Of a DNA stretch of 64,000 nt, positions 36,455 through 44,070 are shown in pieces (position 1 is the first letter of the stretch; every line of letters begins with the position of its first letter). A model generated the notes under the pieces. It saw only the letters and a program-made list of their open reading frames with translations, was not told where the DNA came from and did not search any database. The DNA comes from JAXGRD01 sp050946655 (lineage in GTDB: Bacteria; Bacillota; Clostridia; Peptostreptococcales; Anaerovoracaceae), in the NCBI GenBank assembly GCA_050946655.1, contig JBMNVE010000001.1:62001-126000 (forward strand), read 5' to 3'. The position numbers were made by a program, and so were the translations under genes.

Positions 36455-37798
36455 TCATCTGGGTTCTGCCCAAAGGCGATCAGCAACCGGTTCCCACCTA
36501 TCCGCAGCATGGGTGCACTTGCCACAAAGTTTGTCTACGTCTTCCGGATTCCTTAAGTCCGTGGACTTGGCCCGACTGGCCTTGACCATATCCGCCAGCT
36601 TCCCTTTGTTGTCCAATAGGGGACAAGGCCGAAGCATGTTTCCGTTAAATGGATGGTTCTGTCGATATGCCATAAACAGTGGTGACCTGTAGGCTTCCAG
36701 CAAGGTCTTCTCCTTTATGTTCGAATCGGAGTAATGGATGAAGGCGCATGGCTCGATGTCGCCGTTGGCATTGATGTGAAGATAATTTCTCCCCCCGGCT
36801 ATACAGCCGCCCACAAACTCTCCGTCATTCCAAAAATCCATGGTGAAAATGGGCTTATTCTTTCGGAATCTGCGAATCTGACGATACATATATTCCCTCT
36901 GTTCAGCGGTAGCCATCAACTCCGGCACCGCTTCCGCGCCCACGGGCATATACGTAAAGAACCAGGCAAACTTGGCACCCCTTGCGATCATATCATCCAT
37001 GTACGCTTCGCTGCCGACCACCTGTGTGTTTTCGCTGGTGTAACAACAGGAGATACCGAAGATGAGTTTTTTCTTCTTGAGGATCTCCATAGCCTCCACC
37101 ACCTTGTCATAGGTGCCCTCGCCCCTTCTGGCATCGGTTTCCTCCCTGAACCCTTCCACGCTGATGGCCGGAATGAAGTTTTTGATGCGAAGCATTTCGT
37201 CTGCGAATTCTTCATCAATCAAGGTCCCGTTGGTGAAAGCAAGAAATTGACAGTCTTTATGCTTTTCACAGAGTTTGATCACATCTTCCTTCCGCACTAG
37301 CGGTTCTCCGCCGGAGAAGATATACATAAAGGTGCCCAACTCTTTCCCTTGAGTGATGATGTCATCCAGGGTCTCAAAACTCAAGTTTAGCCGGTCTCCG
37401 TATTCCGCTGCCCAGCAACCGACACAATTAAGGTTACAAGCCGAGGTTGGATCCAGCAAAATAGCCCAGGGTATATTGCAATTGTACTTCGCTCTGTTTT
37501 CATTCTGCCTCTGTATCCCGATCATCCCGGTGTTGATGATGTAGTTTTCAAAGAATCGCATGCGAACACCGTCATCGATATCGGTCCAAAGGCTCTTCAT
37601 ATATTTATACCAAAGGCTGTCCTTATCCTCGATGAAACTGCGAAAAAAAGATCGATATTTCTCATACTCTCCCCTGGTGTCAAATCGATCCGCCCAATCG
37701 ATAAGCTTAGGCAAATTGCGATCCGGATCGGATTCCACATACTTCAGTGCCTGTTTGACCATTTCCATTTGCAGCTGTTCTTTTAATGTTTTCTTCAT
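36455..37798 (-). CDS. Radical SAM protein of unknown substrate
   Basis: 447 residues. The [4Fe-4S] site is C121-x3-C125-x2-C128 (ACNLNCVGCWAAE), followed by YIFSGGEPLVRKEDV (GGE motif). After the core lie additional cysteines, including GGCIAGG, EPCAFIHYS, RPCPLLD and LCGKCTH, which suggest SPASM/twitch-like auxiliary cluster binding. The N-terminal 105 residues are a helical domain without a known motif. The reaction cannot be named; peptide or cofactor modification is possible. AGGAGG precedes the ATG. It has an unusually long upstream region (37799-38160) with strong RNA structure. Confidence 0.85.
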   Translation of the reverse strand: MKKTLKEQLQMEMVKQALKYVESDPDRNLPKLIDWADRFDTRGEYEKYRSFFRSFIEDKDSLWYKYMKSLWTDIDDGVRMRFFENYIINTGMIGIQRQNENRAKYNCNIPWAILLDPTSACNLNCVGCWAAEYGDRLNLSFETLDDIITQGKELGTFMYIFSGGEPLVRKEDVIKLCEKHKDCQFLAFTNGTLIDEEFADEMLRIKNFIPAISVEGFREETDARRGEGTYDKVVEAMEILKKKKLIFGISCCYTSENTQVVGSEAYMDDMIARGAKFAWFFTYMPVGAEAVPELMATAEQREYMYRQIRRFRKNKPIFTMDFWNDGEFVGGCIAGGRNYLHINANGDIEPCAFIHYSDSNIKEKTLLEAYRSPLFMAYRQNHPFNGNMLRPCPLLDNKGKLADMVKASRAKSTDLRNPEDVDKLCGKCTHAADRWEPVADRLWAEPR

Positions 37799-37928
37799 TT
37801 TGTCCTCCTCTTCCCTTCTCTTGTTATTCTTTCCCTCACAACAAAATCTTCGCTAAAACCGAAGGAGCAGCCTTTAAAAGGACAATATCAACCAAAAATA
37901 TCGGTACATGAAAGGTGCATGATGCCCT

Positions 37929-38146
37929 ACGTATCCGGGAAGAAAAATATTAAAACTAGTTGTATATGATAATAAAGATTCCCGTAACGTGCGACGGCGC
38001 TGTCTCAAAACGCGAGATAGGGCAGGATGATCTTCCTCATATAGGGCTGATCAACCGGCATATATGAACGAAGGATTGGACTCTATGGCGGAATTGTCGA
38101 CTCGGTTATGCGCCTCCCTTCAACAGTCTTCTTTCTCCTGATTCTT
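37929..38146 (-). ncRNA. Candidate structured RNA upstream of the radical SAM gene
   Basis: About 218 bases on the minus strand with no credible ORF but several nested helices. A closing helix GGCGC (38114-38110) pairs with GCGCC (38000-37996). A long hairpin has arms ATCCTTC..TCATATA and TATATGA-GGAAGAT (about 38076-38029). Another hairpin, CTATCTC/GAGACAG, spans 38020-38001. A distal pairing, ACGTTACGGGAA with TTCCCGGATACGT (37990-37929), encloses an A/T-rich loop. A TATAAT -10 box (38158-38153) lies directly upstream. It could be a free-standing RNA or the mRNA leader. I cannot assign it to a known class by eye, and raiA-type and other Firmicutes RNAs should be tested. The rest of the gene-free stretch 37799-38300 shows nothing further. 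Confidence 0.5.
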
Positions 38147-38152
38147 TGAATT

Positions 38153-38158
38153 ATTATA
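38153..38158 (-). promoter_or_regulatory. -10 box of the structured RNA/radical SAM leader
   Basis: A perfect TATAAT on the minus strand, with TAGATT as a weak -35 at 17-base spacing. Confidence 0.5.
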
Positions 38159-38300
38159 CCATAAATTGTTTTAATAATCTATATTTTTACATGCTTTTTT
38201 CCGATCATGTATACATTGCTTTTTGTCAGAAGTACCCTTAAACTGTAAATTGTATGGATATCCATACAATCCGATCGATATCATTACAAAAGGAGCACAC

Positions 38301-38726
38301 ATGAAGGAATATCTCATCTCTCATCTAGTCAAGTCAGAAGATCTAAATCACCACGGGACCTTATTTGCCGGACGTTCCACGGAATGGCTGGTTGAGGCGG
38401 GTTTTATTGCAGCCGCCGCAGAGCACGGCAGACCCCAAGATGTACTGTGCATCAACGTGCACGGCTTCATCTTTAAAAAACCGGTGCAAAAAGGGACGAT
38501 TCTTACCCTCCACTCGAGAATTGCAAAGGTGGGACGCAGCAGTATAACCGTATATGTAAAGGCCATCTCGGAAATTGAGCAGAACCAAAATGTAGACGGC
38601 TTTCTGACCTTTGTGTGCGTAGAGCCGGACACAAAGAAGAGCCGTGCCCACGGCCTTACTTTAGATGAGCCACAAGATCAAGAGGAAGTGAATATTCGCA
38701 AAAGGGCTTTGGAGTTGATGCTGTAA
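38301..38726 (+). CDS. Hotdog-fold acyl-CoA thioesterase
   Basis: 141 residues of the YciA/BFIT-like acyl-CoA hydrolase group. It shows SEDLNHHGTLFAGRSTEWLVEAG (the HG-x-x-F/L-x-G signature with catalytic Asp replaced by Glu in this register), an INVHGFIFKKPVQKGTILTL strand pair and GRSSITVYVK. It would release free acids from acyl-CoA, fitting the acyl-CoA operon that converges on it. ATG 38301 has AAAGGAG seven bases upstream. The longer in-frame reading from 38223 has no such site. Confidence 0.85.
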   Translation: MKEYLISHLVKSEDLNHHGTLFAGRSTEWLVEAGFIAAAAEHGRPQDVLCINVHGFIFKKPVQKGTILTLHSRIAKVGRSSITVYVKAISEIEQNQNVDGFLTFVCVEPDTKKSRAHGLTLDEPQDQEEVNIRKRALELML

Positions 38727-38785
38727 ATATCTGTTCATCCTATTCGTTCCGGCAGTTTTTCCTTTATTCTCTTCTATGACAAAAC

Positions 38786-38811
38786 CCTCCCCCGGCTAAA
38801 GCCGGGGGAGG
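38786..38811 (-). terminator. Terminator of the CoA-transferase-to-etfA operon
   Basis: Perfect 11-bp GC-rich stem CCTCCCCCGGC/GCCGGGGGAGG with a 4-base loop. In the minus direction it is followed by GTTTTGTC. It lies 46 bases after the etfA stop and could also slow plus-strand readthrough from the thioesterase. Confidence 0.85.
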
Positions 38812-38857
38812 ATCTCTTACTGCTCAAGTGAACAGAAAACCGTCATGGTCTTAGGCT

Positions 38858-39895
38858 TTATGCGTTTTCCTTTTCCGCGTCAGCCTTGTACTTTCTCACT
38901 GCCTCCAGGAGCTTGGGTACGATCACCTTTACATCCCCAACGACGCCCAGGTCGGATACGTCGAAGACGGCAGCAGTGTCGTTCTTGTTGATGGCGATGA
39001 CATAGTCAGAGCCTTCCATCCCTGCCACGTGCTGGATGGCACCGGAGATACCGCAGGCCAGGTACAGTTCGGGACGAACGGTCTTTCCGGTCTGTCCTAC
39101 CTGTCTTTCTCTTTCGATCCATCCTGCGTCTACGTTGGCTCTGGAAGAAGAGATCTCTCCGCCGATCTCATCGGCCAGTTCCTTCAGCACCGAGTAGAAC
39201 TCGGGGCTACCGATCCCGCGGCCGCCGGAAACCAGTCTCTTGGCTTCGGTGATGTCCACCTTCTTGTGGGTCTCTTTCACCACCTGCTTCACCACCAGGT
39301 TCATGTCTTCGGGTACGAAGTCCACTTTGATCTCACGGACTTCTCCTGTTCTGGTGTGGTCCGCCGGCAGGCGCTTCATCACCCCGGGGCGTACTGTTGC
39401 CATCTGGGGACGATGGGTCTTGCAGAGGATGGTCGCCATGATGTTCCCGCCGAAGGCAGGTCTGGTCATGAACAAAAGCTTTTTGCCTTCGTCTTCTTCC
39501 TTTGCTTTCCAAACGTCGATGTCCAGCTTGGTGCAGTCCGCCGTCAGTCCGGTGTGGATCCTGGATGCCACTCTGGGAGCCAGGTCTCTTCCGATGGCCG
39601 TAGCACCAAACAGCAGGATCTCCGGGTCGCATTCCTTGATCACCTGGGTCAGGGCCTTGGCATAGGGCTCCGTCACATACTCATGGAGCATGGGGTCTTC
39701 CACATATACTACTTCATCGGCACCTGCCTCTATGAGGGACTGTGCCTTGTCTTTGATCTCGTCCCCGATCAGGATCCCTACGACCTTCTGATCCAGGTCC
39801 TTGGCCAGTTTGGTGGCCTCACCCAGCAGTTCAAAGGCGACTTTGACGACATGTCCATCTCTTTGTTCCGCCACTACATAGATATCTTTACTCAT
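38858..39895 (-). CDS. etfA: Electron transfer flavoprotein alpha subunit
   Basis: 345 residues. The N-terminal domain is followed by the FAD-binding C-terminal domain with RLVSGGRGIGSPEFY, SSRANVDAGWI, RQVGQTGKTVRPELYLACGISGAIQH and VIAINKNDTAAVFDVSDLGVVGD. It forms a heterodimer with EtfB and takes or gives electrons to the acyl-CoA dehydrogenase encoded upstream. In butyrate fermenters this complex can bifurcate electrons from NADH to crotonyl-CoA and ferredoxin. It is the last gene of the operon. Confidence 0.96.
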   Translation of the reverse strand: MSKDIYVVAEQRDGHVVKVAFELLGEATKLAKDLDQKVVGILIGDEIKDKAQSLIEAGADEVVYVEDPMLHEYVTEPYAKALTQVIKECDPEILLFGATAIGRDLAPRVASRIHTGLTADCTKLDIDVWKAKEEDEGKKLLFMTRPAFGGNIMATILCKTHRPQMATVRPGVMKRLPADHTRTGEVREIKVDFVPEDMNLVVKQVVKETHKKVDITEAKRLVSGGRGIGSPEFYSVLKELADEIGGEISSSRANVDAGWIERERQVGQTGKTVRPELYLACGISGAIQHVAGMEGSDYVIAINKNDTAAVFDVSDLGVVGDVKVIVPKLLEAVRKYKADAEKENA

Positions 39896-39920
39896 CTTAA
39901 AGATTCCTCCTTTTCACCTG

Positions 39921-40712
39921 CTATATGATGTGTCTTTCTTCCAACTTCTCCATGATCGCAGCCACCGCTTCGTCCGGACTCAGATCCGTCAGGATCGTTC
40001 CTGCGCCCTTGGCTTCCTTGGTAAAGGACTTGTATACGTTGGTGGGAGAACCCTTCAGGCCGATCTGCTCGATATCCAGCTTGTCCTTCAGGTCCTCATA
40101 GGTGATCACTTTGATCTCCTGGTTGTAGGCATCTACGATGCCCCCGGCATGCATGTATCTGGGCTCTGCCAGTTCCGTCAGTGCGGTGAGCAGGCAAGGC
40201 ATCTTCACTTCCAGCACGTGATAACGGTCTTCGTACTGTCTCTTGACGTTGATCTTGCCATCTTCGATGCTGTAGATCTCCTCTGCATAGGACACTTGGG
40301 GGATCCCCAGGGTCTCTGCGATCTGCGGACCGACTTGCGCCGTGTCTCCGTCGATGGCCTGACGACCGGTGATCACCAGGTCATATCCGATCTCATCCAG
40401 CGCCGTGGCGATGATCTTGGCGGTGGCCCATGTGTCCGATCCGCCGAACTCACGGGAAGACAGCAGGATGGCTTCATCGCATCCCATGGCCAAGGCTTCT
40501 CGCAAGGCCACATCTGCCTGGGGCGGTCCCATACAAACCACCGTTACGGTAGCATCATATTTTTCTTTCAATACCAGTGCCGCCTCGATCCCCGACTTGT
40601 CATCGTGGTTGATGATGCTGGGCACGCCTTCACGGATCAAGGTGTTGGTCACCGGGTCCAGTTTCACTTCATTGGTATCCGGTACTTGCTTTATGCAAAC
40701 GACTATTTTCAT
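39921..40712 (-). CDS. etfB: Electron transfer flavoprotein beta subunit
   Basis: 263 residues. It begins MKIVVCIKQVPDTNEV and has INHDDKSGIEAAL, VCMGPPQADVALREALAMG, GRQAIDGDTAQVGP and LPCLLTALTELAEPRYMH. These match EtfB of clostridial acyl-CoA dehydrogenase complexes. Bifurcating and non-bifurcating forms cannot be told apart safely here. AAAGGAG precedes the ATG, and the gene lies between the acyl-CoA dehydrogenase gene and etfA. Confidence 0.96.
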   Translation of the reverse strand: MKIVVCIKQVPDTNEVKLDPVTNTLIREGVPSIINHDDKSGIEAALVLKEKYDATVTVVCMGPPQADVALREALAMGCDEAILLSSREFGGSDTWATAKIIATALDEIGYDLVITGRQAIDGDTAQVGPQIAETLGIPQVSYAEEIYSIEDGKINVKRQYEDRYHVLEVKMPCLLTALTELAEPRYMHAGGIVDAYNQEIKVITYEDLKDKLDIEQIGLKGSPTNVYKSFTKEAKGAGTILTDLSPDEAVAAIMEKLEERHII

Positions 40713-40743
40713 CGATTTTCTCCTTTCGTCTGGCTACTCTGCG

Positions 40744-41886
40744 TTAAAATATTTTCATCCCGCCGGCAATGACCATCCGCATGACCTCCGATGTCCCTTC
40801 GTAGATCTCCGTGATCTTGGCGTCTCTCAACGCTCTTTCCACCGGATATTCTCTGCAGTATCCGTATCCGCCCATCAACTGGACGCAGTCTCTGCAAACA
40901 TCATTGGCCATCTTGGAGGCAAACAGTTTTGCCATGGCCGCATCGCTTCCGTAGTTTTCTTTGTTGTCCTTGGTTTTCGCCGCTCTCCAGGTCATCAGAC
41001 GAGCTGCATCGATGTAGGTCTGCAGATCCGCGATCTTGAACTGGGTGTTCTGGAACTGGGAGATCCTTCTGCCGAACTGCTTTCTTTCCTTCACATATTT
41101 GATGGCTTCATTGAGCGCTCCCTGAGCGATCCCCACCGACTGGGCTGCGATACCGATACGCCCGCCGTCCAAAGCTGCCATGGCGATCTTGAACCCTCTG
41201 CCTTCCTTGCCGATCAGCTGATCCTTGGGGATGCGCACGTTGTCGTAGCTCACTTCGCAGTTGGATGCCGCTCGGATACCCATCCGCTTGATGTTGGGCC
41301 CTACCGTCAGGCCGGGGGTGTCCTTGTCGATGACGAAGCAGGAGATCCCTCTGGTCCCCTGGGATTTATCTGTCATGGCAAAGATGATGAAGGTGTCTGC
41401 AAAGCCGGAGTTGGTGGTGAAGATCTTCGTTCCGTTGATCACGTATTCGTCTCCGTCCAAAACCGCCTTGGTCTGCTGACCGGCCGCATCACTTCCCGCG
41501 TTGGGCTCTGTCAGGCCGAAGCAGCCTGTTTTAGATCCGTCCACCAGCGGCCGCAGCCACTTTTGCTTCTGCTCTTCTGTGGCAAAGCTATCCAGGCATG
41601 AACACGCCAGGGATGTGTGCACAGAGATGGTGATCCCTGTGCTGGCATCGTGCTTTGAGATCTCTTCCATGGCCAGGGAGTACGCCAGATAGTCTCCGCC
41701 TACTCCGCCATAATCTTTGCTGTATGGGATTCCCATGATCCCGTAGCGATGCAGTTTCGCTAGCAGGTCCAGGTCGAACACTTCCGTTTCATCCATTTCT
41801 TCCGCCAATGGCTTTACTTCGTTTTCCGCAAACCGGCGAAACATTTCCTGTTGCAGCAGGTGGGTTTTTGAAAGCTTGAAATCCAT
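40744..41886 (-). CDS. Short-chain acyl-CoA dehydrogenase (butyryl-CoA dehydrogenase-like)
   Basis: 380 residues, FAD enzyme. It shows CFGLTEPNAGSDA, FTTNSGFADTFIIFA, RMGIRAASNCEVSYDNV, QFGRRISQFQNTQFKIAD, QLMGGYGYCREYPVER and the catalytic Glu region ITEIYEGTSEVMRM. It is typical of the clostridial Bcd branch, which reduces crotonyl-CoA (or a related enoyl-CoA) with Etf. In 5-aminovalerate fermenters a relative also acts as 5-hydroxyvaleryl-CoA dehydratase/dehydrogenase, so the exact substrate is open. AGGAGG lies upstream. Confidence 0.93.
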   Translation of the reverse strand: MDFKLSKTHLLQQEMFRRFAENEVKPLAEEMDETEVFDLDLLAKLHRYGIMGIPYSKDYGGVGGDYLAYSLAMEEISKHDASTGITISVHTSLACSCLDSFATEEQKQKWLRPLVDGSKTGCFGLTEPNAGSDAAGQQTKAVLDGDEYVINGTKIFTTNSGFADTFIIFAMTDKSQGTRGISCFVIDKDTPGLTVGPNIKRMGIRAASNCEVSYDNVRIPKDQLIGKEGRGFKIAMAALDGGRIGIAAQSVGIAQGALNEAIKYVKERKQFGRRISQFQNTQFKIADLQTYIDAARLMTWRAAKTKDNKENYGSDAAMAKLFASKMANDVCRDCVQLMGGYGYCREYPVERALRDAKITEIYEGTSEVMRMVIAGGMKIF

Positions 41887-41944
41887 AATTGTTTCTCCTC
41901 CTGTGTTTTCTCCTTTTACTGTGTAAAAATCCTTTATTGTTTAA

Positions 41945-41960
41945 GCGGCCCGAAGGCCGC
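41945..41960 (-). other. Intercistronic UUCG hairpin
   Basis: On the minus strand, GCGGCC-TTCG-GGCCGC forms a perfect 6-bp stem with the very stable C(UUCG)G tetraloop, in the 108-base gap between crotonase and acyl-CoA dehydrogenase genes. No T-tract follows. It probably sets mRNA stability or blocks exonucleases rather than terminating. Confidence 0.6.
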
Positions 41961-41994
41961 ATGAACAACCTTTTTACGGAGAACCTCTATCCGC

Positions 41995-42774
41995 TTATTT
42001 TTCTGCGAACTTAGGCTCTTCCTTGGCTAGGAATGCTTCCATCCCCGTGATTCTGTCCTCTGAACAGAAGGTGTTTACCGCTATTTCCGCTTCATAGGAA
42101 ACGCCGTTGCTTCTATCCATGTCCATTCCCTTATTGATTGCATTGATGGCCATTCTCACACCGATAGGTGATTTGGTCATGATCTTCTTGGCAAAATCGA
42201 TTGCCGCATCCACCAGTTCCTCAGGTGAAAATACTCTCTCAACCAGGCCAATCCTCAACGCTTCTTCTGCATCGATCATATCTGCGCTGCAGATGAGATA
42301 CTTAGCCATTCCCTTGCCGACGATCCTGGGAAGTCTCTGGGTCCCGCCAAAGAACGGGAGGATCCCCAGGTTTACTTCCGGCTGACCGAACTTGGCCTTT
42401 TCAGAAGCAAATCGGAAGTCGCAGGCCATGGCCAGTTCGTTTCCGCCGCCCAAAGCGAATCCGTTTACGGCAGCGATGACAACCTTATCGACATCTTCTA
42501 TGAGATTCATCACTTCCTGACCGCGGAGAGCCATTTTTCGGATCTCCGGTGTGGACAACTTGACCATTTCGGCAATATCCGCACCGGCAACAAAGGCACG
42601 ACCTTCACCGGTCACAACAACTGCCTTCACTTCATCGTCATTCTTTATCTCAGTAAAGACTGCAAAAAGTTCATCCAGCAGCTCAGAGTTCAGTGCGTTC
42701 AAAGACTTGGGTCTTGTAATGGTAACAATTCCGACTCCATCTTTCTTTTCCATCGTTAAGTTATTATAAGACAT
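41995..42774 (-). CDS. Enoyl-CoA hydratase (crotonase)
   Basis: 259 residues of the crotonase superfamily. The oxyanion-hole segments are FVAGADIAEM and NGFALGGGNELAMACDF (with the first catalytic Glu). KFGQPEVNLGILPFFGGTQRLPR carries the second Glu. It is close in pattern to clostridial Crt (3-hydroxybutyryl-CoA dehydratase). AAAGGAG lies 6 bases before the ATG. It is third in the operon. Confidence 0.94.
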   Translation of the reverse strand: MSYNNLTMEKKDGVGIVTITRPKSLNALNSELLDELFAVFTEIKNDDEVKAVVVTGEGRAFVAGADIAEMVKLSTPEIRKMALRGQEVMNLIEDVDKVVIAAVNGFALGGGNELAMACDFRFASEKAKFGQPEVNLGILPFFGGTQRLPRIVGKGMAKYLICSADMIDAEEALRIGLVERVFSPEELVDAAIDFAKKIMTKSPIGVRMAINAINKGMDMDRSNGVSYEAEIAVNTFCSEDRITGMEAFLAKEEPKFAEK

Positions 42775-42822
42775 TATATACTCCTTTCCATTGAGGTGGT
42801 TAAAACATGATTTGAACCCTTG

Positions 42823-44007
42823 TTATTCAGACATGGATCTCTGGGTAAGTCCCTCCAGCCACAGTTCCTTATACAGGTTTTCAATATCATCCTGGTTAGG
42901 CGTTCTTCTTGTATTTCCGGGACTTCCGCTAGCCAAAGCATCCTTCGCCATCTTGGGGATGTGCTTGAAGAATTCCTTCTCTGTCACACCGCTGTCCTGG
43001 ATCGTCTTGACATGAAGAGTTCTGAGAAGGGCGATGGTAGCTGTTACAAATGCATCAGCCGCCTCATCGTTGGTCATACCCTGGCGGAATACGCCGATGG
43101 TCTTGGCAAGCTCAGCCAATCTGGCAACTGCACCGGGCTTGATATACTTCAGGCAAACCGAAAGCAGGATAGCATTGGACTGTCCGTGAGGTACATGGAA
43201 GAGGGCGCCGATCGGACGGCTCATCCCGTGTACGATGGTCACCGATGCATTACTGAAGGCGATCCCCGCTTCCAGTGCCGCAGTGGCCATTTCTCTTCTG
43301 GCGTTCATGTTGCTTCCGTTGGTGTATACTTCGTAAATGTTGTCAAATATCTTCTTGACGGCGGATTTCGCAAAGAGATCCGTCATGGGGAAGGCCTTGA
43401 TGGATGTAAACGCTTCGATTGCATGAGTCAAAGCATCAACACCCGTGGCAACGGTTACTTCCGGGGGTACCGTCAGTGTAAACACCGGGTCCACAACCGC
43501 CAGGTCAGCCATCAATTTAGCATCATTGAGAAGCATCTTTACATCGGTATCCGTGTTGGTAATGATGGAAACCTTTGTGGCCTCGGATCCTGTCCCTGCC
43601 GTTGTGGGAATAGCAACTGTGGGAGGAAGGCTCTTTTCGATCACCTTGCCCATGTACTCGGTGATGCTCCCGCCGTTGGTCACAACTGCACCGATGGCCT
43701 TCATGGCATCCAGAGGGCTTCCGCCGCCGATGCCGATGAGGAAGTCGCATCCTTCTTCTCCGTATATCTTTACCCCTTCATCGATCATGGAATGGGTTGG
43801 CTCCGTGTTGATCCCGGGGAAGATAACATATTTTTTGCCTATTCTGTCCAGCTCATCTGTCAGTTTTTTTACATTTCCGAATTTCACCATGGCTTCGTCC
43901 GTAACGACCAAGGCCTTCTCTCCGTAAGCGTTCATGTAGTCCATGCTCATCTGGATGGCGTTCTCTCCGGTGATAATGTTTTGGGGAATGAAAAATAAAT
44001 TTGCCAT
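42823..44007 (-). CDS. Iron-containing alcohol dehydrogenase
   Basis: Group III Fe-dependent dehydrogenase, 394 residues. The NAD-binding GIGGGSPLDAMKAIG is followed by TTAGTGSEATKVSI and the metal ligands in VDALTHAIEAF, MSRPIGALFHVPHGQSNA. Related enzymes reduce butyraldehyde, 4-hydroxybutyrate semialdehyde or glutarate semialdehyde. Since a CoA-transferase and not an aldehyde dehydrogenase is next door, a hydroxy-acid dehydrogenase role is plausible. The start at 44007 begins with MANLFFIPQ, and GGAGG lies 11 bases upstream. Confidence 0.92.
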   Translation of the reverse strand: MANLFFIPQNIITGENAIQMSMDYMNAYGEKALVVTDEAMVKFGNVKKLTDELDRIGKKYVIFPGINTEPTHSMIDEGVKIYGEEGCDFLIGIGGGSPLDAMKAIGAVVTNGGSITEYMGKVIEKSLPPTVAIPTTAGTGSEATKVSIITNTDTDVKMLLNDAKLMADLAVVDPVFTLTVPPEVTVATGVDALTHAIEAFTSIKAFPMTDLFAKSAVKKIFDNIYEVYTNGSNMNARREMATAALEAGIAFSNASVTIVHGMSRPIGALFHVPHGQSNAILLSVCLKYIKPGAVARLAELAKTIGVFRQGMTNDEAADAFVTATIALLRTLHVKTIQDSGVTEKEFFKHIPKMAKDALASGSPGNTRRTPNQDDIENLYKELWLEGLTQRSMSE

Positions 44008-44070
44008 TTTGATTTTTACCTCCATATAGTAAATCATTGAATATGTTACTCAATAGCTTTTAACGTTACC

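Noticed and set aside
40369..41601. Plus-strand open frame of 410 codons
   Set aside because: It is a shadow of the etfB and acyl-CoA dehydrogenase genes on the other strand.
41945..41960. Hairpin between crotonase and acyl-CoA dehydrogenase as a terminator
   Set aside because: No T-tract follows on the minus strand, and the downstream genes are needed for the same pathway.
42820..43998. Plus-strand open frame of 392 codons
   Set aside because: It lies exactly opposite the iron alcohol dehydrogenase and shows no family pattern.
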